56,384 nucleotides of DNA, taken from NCBI GenBank assembly GCA_945861875.1, contig CAMAWC010000001.1, positions 105,805 through 162,188 on the forward strand. The letters run 5' to 3'. The translations under genes were made by a program, and so were the position numbers. The notes beneath the pieces were generated by a model, which had not been told where the DNA came from, searched no databases, and was given only the letters and a program-made list of their open reading frames with translations. Below, piece by piece: positions 14,812 through 22,677 of the stretch. Origin of the DNA: Bordetella parapertussis. Lineage in GTDB: Bacteria; Pseudomonadota; Gammaproteobacteria; Burkholderiales; SG8-39. Position 1 is the first letter of the stretch. The number at the start of each line of letters is the position of its first letter.

Positions 14812-17391
14812 TCAAAGACTGATGTCCAAATCATCGCTGCTCTGCGGCTTTTGCGCCACCGCGCCACCACCCACCGTCGCACGCAGTGCCGCCGCAAACG
14901 AATCCCCATCCTGAAAACGCTCATCGGCGTCTTTGGCCATCGCCTTATCAAGGAAGGCCACAAAAGCGGGAGGGAGGCTGGGGTTGTACTGCAGGATGTC
15001 CGGGGTCGATTCGTTGGCGATCTTGAACATCAATTGCGCCATCGAGTCACCGACAAACGGCAGGGTGCCGCACGCCATCTGGTACAGGCTCACGGCCAGC
15101 GAAAACAGATCCGAGCGGCCATCCACCTTCTTGCCCGAAAGCTGCTCCGGCGACATGTACGAGGGCGTGCCCAGCACCATGCCCGTCTTGGTTTTGGACG
15201 AATCGGTGATGCGTGCAATACCAAAGTCGGTAACCTTCACCACGTCGCCCTCAAGGTCATACATGAGGTTGGCGGGTTTGATGTCGCGATGGACCACGTT
15301 AAGCTTGTGCGCGTAGCCGAGTGCGTCTGCGACCCGTGCCATGATGGACACAACTTTTTCGAACGGCAACAGGTTATCCGGCTTGGTATAAGGCGCGAGA
15401 TCCTTGCCCTTGAGCAACTCCATCGCGATGTAGCACAGATCGTGCTCCTCGCCGGCATCGTAGATGGTGACGATCTGCGGGTGATTCAAACGGCCCGCAG
15501 TTTCCGCCTCGCGGAAAAAGCGCTCCTTTACCTCGACAAGTTCATCCGCCTCGAATTCCTGCGAAAGCGCCATGGTCTTGATAGCCACAACCCGCCCGAT
15601 CTTCGGGTCCCGGCCAAGATACACCACACCCATGGCACCCTTGCCAAGTTCCTTCTCCACCTGATAGCGGCCGAGCATTGGCTTTTCAAGCGTCCCACTG
15701 CCCTCACCCAGAATGCTGGCGTTACTGCGTCCACCGCCACCACCTCCGAGAATGACGGTCTCGGACATCTGTTTCGCACGAGTAAGACGTTGCTCCAGAT
15801 CGCGGAATTTTGGGTTGTAATCGGACATGTATCGAAACACCGACTCGGCCTTGTTGAATTGGCGCTTGCGCTCAAAGTCGAGCGCCAGGTTGTACAGGTT
15901 ATCCATCAGCGTGTCATCAATCGGCACTTTGCGAAAATAATCGAATGACATGTCAAGCTGGCCCTGGCCCTGGAACGCCAGGCCGAGCATGCGCGCGTTG
16001 GTGGCAGAGGACGCGTCTGACGCTTCCTTGCCACGCTCGGTCATCATGAAGCGCTTGGTGATGAGCAGGACGTGGCCGACCACCAGCAATGTCAACGCCT
16101 GCATGAACTGGAGCCAGATGCCCTGCCCGGTCATGAGCACCAGCTGCACGACCAAGAGGAGCGCCGCGAGGCCGACGGTGACGCCGGCGCCCATCCCGGC
16201 CTTCAACCGCGGCAGCAGGGCGATAAGGTAGGCGGCGACCAGCAGGAACACCAGTTTCTCGACCCAGAATCCCCATGCCGGAACGACAAAAAAATGTTCC
16301 TGCAGGATCGATGAAACCGAATGCGCGAGCGTCAGCACCGGCGCCATGGCCGGTGACACCGGTGTCACGGACGTCGTCCCGACCCCCGCCGCGGTCGGGC
16401 CGATCAGGACAATCTTGTCGCGGTATTTTTCCACCGGAATCTTGCCGGTGTAAACGTCAAAGAAAGAATCAACCTGGAACGGCGGCTTGCCGTCGCGGTC
16501 CTTGTAAAAGAAGGTGTACATCTGCAAGAACGGATCAGTGGTGATTTTTAGGTTCTGCAGTGTGACGCCCTCGCCAAGGCGCACCTTGATGTCCTTGACT
16601 TCAAGATTCAGGCTTTTCGCGGCTATCAGCGCAGACAGCGACGGGAACATCTGGTTGTAATACCCAACCACCAGAGGCTCGGAGCGGATTCCGCCGTCCA
16701 CATCGACGTTGGCGTTGAGGTGGCCGATGCCCGCCGCCGCCTTGCCAAGGGCTTCGATCGGATACACCACCGATGCGCTTGGCAACGGCAAATCATCCGA
16801 CTTCTTGTCGATGGTCGTGAGGTTGTTCTTGGTCACATACCCAGGCAGCGGCTTGTCCGGCTTGCCGCGGGGTTCGCCCAGTTCAAACAGCATGGGCAGC
16901 ACAACGTTGGCCGCTTTGCCGTAGCTCTCGGCCAGCCGGCGATCGGTGTTTAACGCCACCTCCGCCTCGCGCAGCAGCACGCCGATGCTGCCGATATCCC
17001 CGCCGGCTGCAGGAGCCGCCGGGTCTGCGGGCATGGGCGCGAACTTTGAGTACGCCTCGATCAGTTTATTGACGTAATTGAGGCCAGGGTCGAGTTGCGG
17101 CTCGGTGAAAAAAACCAGGTTGCCAATGACTTTGGCTGCCGCCAGTTTGTCGGTCATCTGCGCATGAACATCGCGCGACCAAGGCCAACGGCCGATGTTA
17201 TTGATGCTTGCGTCATCAATGGCGATAACGGCAACGCGATCGCTTGGCGTGCGCGATGAGGCGCGCACGCCCCAGTCATAGGCGCTGCGCTCCAGGCTCT
17301 GGATAAGCTGGGACCCGCCCGCCAAGAACAGAACCACGGCCACGACAACGCCGAGGAACCAGTCTTTTTTCCAGAAACCCACCCTACTCAT
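14812..17391 (-). CDS. CHASE2-domain membrane Ser/Thr protein kinase
   Basis: 859 residues. A membrane helix (12-30), an extracytoplasmic CHASE2 sensor (about 35-345), three membrane helices (about 376-445), a TPR-like stretch (465-540), then a Hanks-type kinase (576-840): GKGAMGVVYLG, Lys605, HRDIKPAN with Asp703, DFG at 722-724, GTPSYMSPEQ. All catalytic residues are present. In most bacterial PknB-type kinases the kinase is N-terminal, so this layout is inverted. The juxtamembrane SETVILGG (Thr545) before a glycine-rich linker is a likely autophosphorylation and FHA-docking site. ATG at 17389-17391 behind GGGGAG. First gene of the signalling run. The CHASE2 domain resembles that of the cyclase (IGRWPWSRD against IGRWPWGRD). 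Confidence 0.95.
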   Translation of the reverse strand: MSRVGFWKKDWFLGVVVAVVLFLAGGSQLIQSLERSAYDWGVRASSRTPSDRVAVIAIDDASINNIGRWPWSRDVHAQMTDKLAAAKVIGNLVFFTEPQLDPGLNYVNKLIEAYSKFAPMPADPAAPAAGGDIGSIGVLLREAEVALNTDRRLAESYGKAANVVLPMLFELGEPRGKPDKPLPGYVTKNNLTTIDKKSDDLPLPSASVVYPIEALGKAAAGIGHLNANVDVDGGIRSEPLVVGYYNQMFPSLSALIAAKSLNLEVKDIKVRLGEGVTLQNLKITTDPFLQMYTFFYKDRDGKPPFQVDSFFDVYTGKIPVEKYRDKIVLIGPTAAGVGTTSVTPVSPAMAPVLTLAHSVSSILQEHFFVVPAWGFWVEKLVFLLVAAYLIALLPRLKAGMGAGVTVGLAALLLVVQLVLMTGQGIWLQFMQALTLLVVGHVLLITKRFMMTERGKEASDASSATNARMLGLAFQGQGQLDMSFDYFRKVPIDDTLMDNLYNLALDFERKRQFNKAESVFRYMSDYNPKFRDLEQRLTRAKQMSETVILGGGGGGRSNASILGEGSGTLEKPMLGRYQVEKELGKGAMGVVYLGRDPKIGRVVAIKTMALSQEFEADELVEVKERFFREAETAGRLNHPQIVTIYDAGEEHDLCYIAMELLKGKDLAPYTKPDNLLPFEKVVSIMARVADALGYAHKLNVVHRDIKPANLMYDLEGDVVKVTDFGIARITDSSKTKTGMVLGTPSYMSPEQLSGKKVDGRSDLFSLAVSLYQMACGTLPFVGDSMAQLMFKIANESTPDILQYNPSLPPAFVAFLDKAMAKDADERFQDGDSFAAALRATVGGGAVAQKPQSSDDLDISL

Positions 17392-17740
17392 TGAACCACT
17401 CCCCGTTGTTTTTATTGTTTTTTTTGTCGATTACCGACGAAAGAAAAATGAACGGGCATTGTACGCTATCCGAACCCGCCACAGAGTGCGCCACGATGCG
17501 AACCAATCTCGCCTGTGACGGGGCTGAATACGTCTAACTCGCCCCGAAAAATCCCACATCTTGGCAAAGGGGCTCTGCCGGGACACCCCCACAGCAAGCG
17601 CAACAACCGCAAGTTACAGTTAAAACAGCATGATAATGCCCATTCTTACAGTCGGATATGAAATTAGTCAAATTTTTCAAGGAAATCGCGCACCCTGCGC
17701 CTCGGGGTAGGCGACTGGAAATTGCACTCGATGAGAACCA
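17392..17740. other. Intergenic region upstream of the signalling run
   Basis: About 350 bases without a convincing gene on either strand. It is AT-richer than its surroundings near both ends. It holds a possible sigma-70 promoter for the kinase gene (17643-17671) and ends at the strong terminator of the oxalate operon. An A/T-rich leader (17405-17430) directly precedes the kinase RBS. Confidence 0.6.
17643..17671 (-). promoter_or_regulatory. Possible sigma-70 promoter of the signalling run
   Basis: Minus strand: TTGACT (17666-17671), 17-base spacer, TAAGAA (17643-17648). The -35 is good and the -10 poor. It would give a leader of about 245 bases before the kinase gene. Confidence 0.35.
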
Positions 17741-17774
17741 AAAAAAGCCCCGGGCGGACGCCAGGGGCTTTTTT
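17741..17774 (-). terminator. Rho-independent terminator of the oxalate operon
   Basis: AAAAAAGCCCC (17741-17751) pairs with GGGGCTTTTTT (17764-17774), an 11-base stem with a T-run on the minus strand, 15 bases after the formyltransferase stop. It cleanly separates the oxalate operon from the signalling run. Confidence 0.9.
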
Positions 17775-17789
17775 ACCGGCTAATCGGGG

Positions 17790-18722
17790 TCAGGTACCGA
17801 AGAGCGCCCCGACTGCCAGGTTGTTTTGCGCAATGAAGTCGGCGGCGGAGACTTTTTTCCCGTCTTCGTGCTTCGCCTTGAGCACCTCGATCCGACCACC
17901 CTGGGCGGTAATGGAAAAACTGCCTGATCCGATCTCGGATAGTTCGCCGATTTTTCCTTTTACCGCCCCGAAGGTGCGTACCGAATGCTTTCGCGCATCG
18001 AATATCTGCACCTTTTTGCCGTTCAGCGTAGTCCATGCCCCGGGCGCCGGATTGCAGCCGCGAATGAGGTTATAGACGTAGTCGACATGGTTTGCCCAGT
18101 TGATCTTTGCCTCGGCGGCGCGACACCACCCCTCGTAGGAGGCGGCATTCTCGTCCTGGACGACTTGCCGGTGCTTGCCGGCGACAACCAGGTCGGCCGC
18201 TTCGACCATCGCCTTGACGCCCATCGGGAACAAGCGGTCGAAGTAGACCGTGCCAAGGGTGTCGTCGGCGCTGACCGGGGTTTCTTTTTGCAGGATGATC
18301 TCGCCTTCATCGAGACCGTCTGACGGACGAAAAATGGTCAACCCGGTTTTCGTCTCCCCCCGAATGAGCGGCCAGTTGATCGAGCTCGGGCCGCGATACT
18401 TGGGCAGCAGTGACGGGTGATACTGGATGGTGCCGTGCTTGGGAATACTGACGAATTCCTGGGGGGCGAACTGCAGCACAAACGCCATGACGCCGATATC
18501 AACGTTGAGTCCGCGCATGGTTTGCGCCGCCTCCGCGTCCTTGAGCGACTTGAACTGGAAAAGCTTGAGACCTTTTTCCAGTGCCAGCACCTTCAGCGGG
18601 TCGGGTTTGGCGCCTTCCTTTTCCGGTGCGCAAAACACCCCCGCCACATCGTCGCCGCGGGCAAGAAACGCCTCCAGCACCGCCTTGCCAAAATCCTGCT
18701 GCCCTATGATTGCAACGCGCAT
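17790..18722 (-). CDS. Formyltransferase/formyl-THF hydrolase-like protein of the oxalate operon
   Basis: 310 residues, of the Fmt/10-formyl-THF dehydrogenase N-terminal domain family. MRVAIIGQQDFGKAVLEAFL, then IQYHPSLLPKYRGPSSINW (catalytic His) and RPSDGLDEGEIILQKE (catalytic Asp) track the hydrolase domain of ALDH1L1 more closely than tRNA-Met formyltransferase. A C-terminal Fmt-like domain follows (PGAWTTLNGKKVQIFDARK). The aldehyde dehydrogenase part is absent. ATG at 18720-18722 with GGAGA upstream. Third gene after oxc and frc and ending at a strong terminator, so a role in handling the formyl group of formyl-CoA or formyl-THF is likely. A second Fmt is less likely given the context. 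Confidence 0.8.
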   Translation of the reverse strand: MRVAIIGQQDFGKAVLEAFLARGDDVAGVFCAPEKEGAKPDPLKVLALEKGLKLFQFKSLKDAEAAQTMRGLNVDIGVMAFVLQFAPQEFVSIPKHGTIQYHPSLLPKYRGPSSINWPLIRGETKTGLTIFRPSDGLDEGEIILQKETPVSADDTLGTVYFDRLFPMGVKAMVEAADLVVAGKHRQVVQDENAASYEGWCRAAEAKINWANHVDYVYNLIRGCNPAPGAWTTLNGKKVQIFDARKHSVRTFGAVKGKIGELSEIGSGSFSITAQGGRIEVLKAKHEDGKKVSAADFIAQNNLAVGALFGT

Positions 18723-18788
18723 GACTGTCTCCGTTATTTCAATTGGCCCCGGACATTACAGGCGGGGCCGGGTAGGCGAGCCTGGACC

Positions 18789-20060
18789 TCAGGCCACTTT
18801 CTTGGGCGGGATGCTGAACGCGCCGGCGGTCTTTAGCGCCGACACCTTGGCATCGTCGTAACCGAGCACCGTTTTCAATACCTCGTCAGTGTGCTCCCCA
18901 AGCAGGGGCGAGCGCTCGATCTTCGCCGGCGATGCGGACAGCTTGATCGGCATGCCGACGTTCCACCACTTGCCGCGCTGCGGATGATCGAGCTCGACAT
19001 ACATCTCGCGGCCGCGAATGTGCTCGTCGGTGGCCAGGTCCGAGGTCGACATGATCGGACCGCAGGGCACGTCCAGCGGGTTGAGGATGGCCATGAACTC
19101 GCGCTTGGTGTAATTCTCCGCGAACTTGTTGATCAGCGTCCACATCAGCTGCTGGTTCTTGCGCCTCTCGCCGATGGAGGCAAAGTGCGCGTCGGTGGCA
19201 AGATCGGGCATGCCGATGTCCGGTCCGATGCGTTTGGCCAGCGCCAGCCACACCGCTTCCTGGACAACCACGTAAAGCCAGTCGTTCGCGCCGTGCGGCT
19301 TGCAGTGAATGGCGTTGCCCAGCTGGCCGCCACCCGAGTCATTGCCGCCGCGCGGCACGTCACCCATGCCCTTGTAAGTGGGCACGGAAAACTCCGACAG
19401 CTCGCCGTGGGTCAGGCGCTGATGGTCGCGGAACTTAACGCGGCAAAGGTTCATCACGCCGTCCATCATCGCCACCTCGACATACTGCCCCTGGCCGGTG
19501 CGGTTGGCCTGGTGCAGGGCGGCAAGCAGACCGATGGCAAGATGCAGGCCCGTCCCCGAGTCGCCAATTTGCGCGCCCGTCACGAAGGGAGGACCGTCCG
19601 GGACGCCCGTCGTGCTCATCGCGCCGCCCATGGCCTGGGCAACGTTCTCGTAGGCCTTGAATTCCGCATAGGGGCCGCTCGAGCCAAAACCCTTGATCGA
19701 GCCCATGACGATCTTCGGGTTGATCTCGTGGATTTTTTCCCAGGTGAACCCAAAACGGTCAAGCACGCCAGGGCCGAAGTTTTCCATGACAATGTCACAC
19801 TGCTTGACGAGGTCGACGAACACCGTCTTGCCCTCGACGCTTTTCATGTTCACCGTGATCGAGCGCTTGTTGCAGTTGAGCATGGTGAAATAAAGGCTGT
19901 CGGCGCCGGGCACGTCGCGCAGCTGGCCGCGCGTCGCGTCGCCCTGCGGCGGCTCGAACTTGATGACGTCGGCGCCCATCCATGCCAGAAGCTGCGAGCA
20001 GGTCGGCCCCGCCTGCACGTGTGTCATGTCCAGAATCCGGACTCCCTTGAGTGCTTCCAT
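18789..20060 (-). CDS. frc: Formyl-CoA:oxalate CoA-transferase
   Basis: 423 residues (Oxalobacter Frc has 428), class III CoA-transferase. It moves CoA from formyl-CoA to oxalate, giving oxalyl-CoA. Seen: MEALKGVRILDMTHVQAGP at the N-terminus, GADVIKFEPP, and TGAQIGDSGTG with Asp167 at the position of the catalytic aspartate that forms the aspartyl-CoA intermediates. The ATG at 20058-20060 has GGAGG five bases upstream; a start 12 bases earlier is less likely. Between oxc (60 bases upstream) and the formyltransferase. Other class III transferases look similar, but the direct link to oxc makes Frc the best call. Confidence 0.92.
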   Translation of the reverse strand: MEALKGVRILDMTHVQAGPTCSQLLAWMGADVIKFEPPQGDATRGQLRDVPGADSLYFTMLNCNKRSITVNMKSVEGKTVFVDLVKQCDIVMENFGPGVLDRFGFTWEKIHEINPKIVMGSIKGFGSSGPYAEFKAYENVAQAMGGAMSTTGVPDGPPFVTGAQIGDSGTGLHLAIGLLAALHQANRTGQGQYVEVAMMDGVMNLCRVKFRDHQRLTHGELSEFSVPTYKGMGDVPRGGNDSGGGQLGNAIHCKPHGANDWLYVVVQEAVWLALAKRIGPDIGMPDLATDAHFASIGERRKNQQLMWTLINKFAENYTKREFMAILNPLDVPCGPIMSTSDLATDEHIRGREMYVELDHPQRGKWWNVGMPIKLSASPAKIERSPLLGEHTDEVLKTVLGYDDAKVSALKTAGAFSIPPKKVA

Positions 20061-20120
20061 GCTTACCTCCAAAAGTTCCTCGAATGGCGGGCGACTATCC
20101 GCCCCGCCAGGCTGTTTTAC

Positions 20121-21860
20121 TTATTTCTTTTTCGCGCTTTGCGGATTAAGGCTGGTGATGCGGCCGCTTTCGGTGCCGGCGGTTTCGTCGATGACGGCAT
20201 TGATCAGCGTGGGTTTGCGTGAGCGGACGGCCTCTTCCATTGCCTTGCGCAACTCGGCCGGGGTGGTTGCGTTCACACCAACACCACCAAAGGCCTCCAT
20301 CAGCTTGTCATAGCGCGCGCCCTTGACGAACACGGTCGGCGCGACATCGGCGCCGCCGGTCGGGTTCACGTCTGTGCCGCCGTAAACACCGTTGTTGTTC
20401 ATGATCACCACGCAGACCGGCAGGTTGTAGCGGCAGATGGTCTCCACTTCCATGCCGGAAAAACCGAAGGCGCTGTCGCCCTCGATCGCGATCACCGGAT
20501 GGTCGGTGACCACGGCGGCGGCCACCGAAAAGCCCATGCCTATGCCCATGATGCCCCAGGTGCCGACATCCAGGCGCTTGCGCGGCTTGTACATGTCGAC
20601 AATGCTGCGGGTGAAATCGAGCGCATTGGCGCCTTCGTTGACCAGGATGGCGTCCGGGTTGGCCTTGATGATGTCGCGCACCACGTTCAGCGCACTGTGG
20701 AAATTCATCGGCACCGGATTCTTGGCCAGGGTTTCGGCCATCTTGGCGATGTTCTTGCTCTTGCGCTCGGCGATGGCGCCCGTCCACTCGACCGGCGGCT
20801 TGGCCCAGTTTGCGCCAATGCCGGCAAGCAATGCCGACACGCAGGAGCCGACATCACCGACCAGCGGCGCATCGATGGCGACGTTGCTGTCCGCCTCCTG
20901 CGGTGAAATGTCGATCTGGATGAATTTCTGCCCGCCCCAGTCCTTGTGGGTCTTGCCGCCCCAGGTCTTGCCCTTGCCGTGCGACAGCAGCCAGTTGAGG
21001 CGGGCGCCGACCAGCATCACAACGTCCGCCTCGGGCAGCACATAGGAACGCGCGGCCGAAGCGGACTGCTCGTGCGTATCGGGCAGCAAGCCCTTGGCCA
21101 TGGACATGGGCAGGTAGGGAATGCCGGTCTTCTCGATGAAGGAACGGATCTCGGCATCGGCCTGCGCATACGCCGCGCCCTTGCCCAGCACGATCAGCGG
21201 TTTTTTCGCGCCACGCAAGAGGTCGATGGCGCGCTTGACGGCATCGGCGCCCGGAATCTGCTTGGGCGCCGGATCGACCACCTTGATCAGCGATTTCCTG
21301 CCGGCCTCCGCGCCCATGCTCTGGGCAAAAAGCTTGGCAGGCAGGTCGAGGTAGACGCCGCCGGGGCGGCCGGAGACCGCGGCACGGATGGCGCGCGCGA
21401 TGCCCACGCCGATGTCCTCGGCATGCAGCACGCGAAAAGCCGCCTTGCATAGCGGCTTGGCGATGGCCAGTTGGTCCATCTCTTCGTAATCACCCTGCTG
21501 CAGATCGACGATTTCGCGCTCGCTCGAGCCGCTGATGAGGATCATCGGGAAGCAATTGGTAGTGGCGTTGGTCAGCGCGGTCAGGCCGTTGAGGAAGCCG
21601 GGCGCGGACACCGTCAGGCAGATGCCGGGCTTTTGCGTCATGAAACCGGCGATGGCCGCGGCGTTGCCGGCGTTCTGCTCGTGGCGGAATGAAATCACGC
21701 GCATGCCTTCGGCCTGCGCCTTGCGGGCAAAATCGGTGATCGGGATTCCGGGCAGGCCGAAAATCGTGTCGATGCCGTTGAGCTTGAGGGCATCTATGAC
21801 CAGGTGAAATCCGTCGGTCATGACCACATCTGCGGCAACCTGCGGTTCAACAGTTCCCAT
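20121..21860 (-). CDS. oxc: Oxalyl-CoA decarboxylase
   Basis: 579 residues, thiamine-diphosphate enzyme: oxalyl-CoA to formyl-CoA plus CO2. N-terminal [16 protein letters not shown] holds the ThDP-activating Glu61; the C-terminal ThDP/Mg motif is [12 protein letters not shown] ... NNNGVYGG. A central domain (about 200-350) matches the ADP-binding region of the family. ATG at 21858-21860 with GGAGG five bases before. It leads the oxc-frc-formyltransferase operon and has a class II-type promoter with a TTGAC-N4-GTCAA operator centred at -41.5. Acetolactate synthase is a relative, but the pairing with frc settles the call. Confidence 0.95.
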   Translation of the reverse strand: MGTVEPQVAADVVMTDGFHLVIDALKLNGIDTIFGLPGIPITDFARKAQAEGMRVISFRHEQNAGNAAAIAGFMTQKPGICLTVSAPGFLNGLTALTNATTNCFPMILISGSSEREIVDLQQGDYEEMDQLAIAKPLCKAAFRVLHAEDIGVGIARAIRAAVSGRPGGVYLDLPAKLFAQSMGAEAGRKSLIKVVDPAPKQIPGADAVKRAIDLLRGAKKPLIVLGKGAAYAQADAEIRSFIEKTGIPYLPMSMAKGLLPDTHEQSASAARSYVLPEADVVMLVGARLNWLLSHGKGKTWGGKTHKDWGGQKFIQIDISPQEADSNVAIDAPLVGDVGSCVSALLAGIGANWAKPPVEWTGAIAERKSKNIAKMAETLAKNPVPMNFHSALNVVRDIIKANPDAILVNEGANALDFTRSIVDMYKPRKRLDVGTWGIMGIGMGFSVAAAVVTDHPVIAIEGDSAFGFSGMEVETICRYNLPVCVVIMNNNGVYGGTDVNPTGGADVAPTVFVKGARYDKLMEAFGGVGVNATTPAELRKAMEEAVRSRKPTLINAVIDETAGTESGRITSLNPQSAKKK

Positions 21861-21932
21861 GGGATCCTCCTTGAATTTGTTGTGATCCGGCGCGAAAAGC
21901 CTGTCCCCGGCGCCGAGCGTGCGTCGAACCAG

Positions 21933-21938
21933 AGTCTA
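21933..21938 (-). promoter_or_regulatory. -10 element of the oxalate operon
   Basis: TAGACT on the minus strand, giving a start of transcription near 21926, 66 bases before oxc. There is no good -35; the Fnr-type operator takes that place, as in activator-dependent class II promoters. Confidence 0.5.
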
Positions 21939-21960
21939 GGCAGCCCCCTTCCCCGCGACC

Positions 21961-21974
21961 TTGACTGAGGTCAA
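21961..21974. promoter_or_regulatory. Crp/Fnr-type operator in the oxc/regulator intergenic region
   Basis: TTGACTGAGGTCAA, a perfect TTGAC-N4-GTCAA palindrome. Its centre is 41.5 bases upstream of the predicted oxc transcription start. It also overlaps TTGACT, a possible -35 of the divergent regulator gene (with TTAAAT at 21985-21990), so it could activate oxc and repress the regulator. The same palindrome occurs at 25970 and 32890. Confidence 0.7.
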
Positions 21975-22017
21975 TAATTCCAGCTTAAATCCCCCGTTTG
22001 CCTTAAGCTTTAAATCC

Positions 22018-22635
22018 ATGTCCGCCATCGCTACCCACACCCAGCGCAACACCATACGGCTGCAGCTGCAGCACAACCTCATACTGCGCGAAATCAGCAT
22101 CGCCGCGCGCGAGGATCTCGAACCCCGGCTGGAAATCGTCGAACACAAGAAGGGTGACCCGCTGGTTCACCAGGGCTCGACCAGCATGGAGCAGTTCTTC
22201 ATCCTCGACGGCATCCTCAAGCGCGTGGTGAGCAATGCCGACGGCAAGGAAATGATCCTGCGTTTTGCCGCCGAACCGGACATGGACACCTCCTACGCGG
22301 CGTGGCGGCTGAAGACCCCGGTTCCCTACAGCATCGTCGCCGTGACCCGGGTGCTTGCCGCGAGCATTTCCATGCCGCTGTGGGTGGATTTTCTCGACCG
22401 CCACCCCGACGTCAAGCAGCGCTTCGAATATGAAGTCATGCGCCTGATGTCCGAAGTGATGGCGCACACCATCACGCTGCACCTTCTGGACGCCCCGGGC
22501 CGCTTGCAGCGTTTCATGCGCAAGCATCCCGAGCTGCTGGGCCGCATTCCAAAAAAGGAACTGGCCACCTACCTGAACCTCGCGCCCGAAACGCTTTCCC
22601 GCCTCAAACAGCGCGTAACCAGCGCGGCCGAGTAA
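22018..22635 (+). CDS. Crp/Fnr-family transcription regulator
   Basis: 205 residues. An N-terminal cNMP-like beta-barrel (VEHKKGDPLVHQGSTSMEQFFILDGILKRV, in part) is followed by a dimer helix and an HTH with recognition helix APETLSRLKQ. The E-T-x-S-R pattern matches Fnr-type readers of TTGA half-sites; Crp would have an Arg in place of the Pro. There are no cysteines, so no Fnr-type iron-sulfur cluster, and the phosphate cassette for cAMP is not obvious, so its signal is unknown (possibly oxalate, formate or an acyl-CoA). ATG at 22018-22020 without a clear RBS; an upstream TTG at 21961 lies in the operator and is unlikely. Divergent from oxc. Confidence 0.85.
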   Translation: MSAIATHTQRNTIRLQLQHNLILREISIAAREDLEPRLEIVEHKKGDPLVHQGSTSMEQFFILDGILKRVVSNADGKEMILRFAAEPDMDTSYAAWRLKTPVPYSIVAVTRVLAASISMPLWVDFLDRHPDVKQRFEYEVMRLMSEVMAHTITLHLLDAPGRLQRFMRKHPELLGRIPKKELATYLNLAPETLSRLKQRVTSAAE

Positions 22636-22677
22636 GCGCCCCGCCCGGAGCCCCCCGGGAAAGGCCGCCTCCGTGCG

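Noticed and set aside
14664-14963. N-terminal extension of the PP2C protein
   Set aside because: It overlaps the kinase gene, has no domain content, and a GTG with a good RBS lies exactly at the family start.
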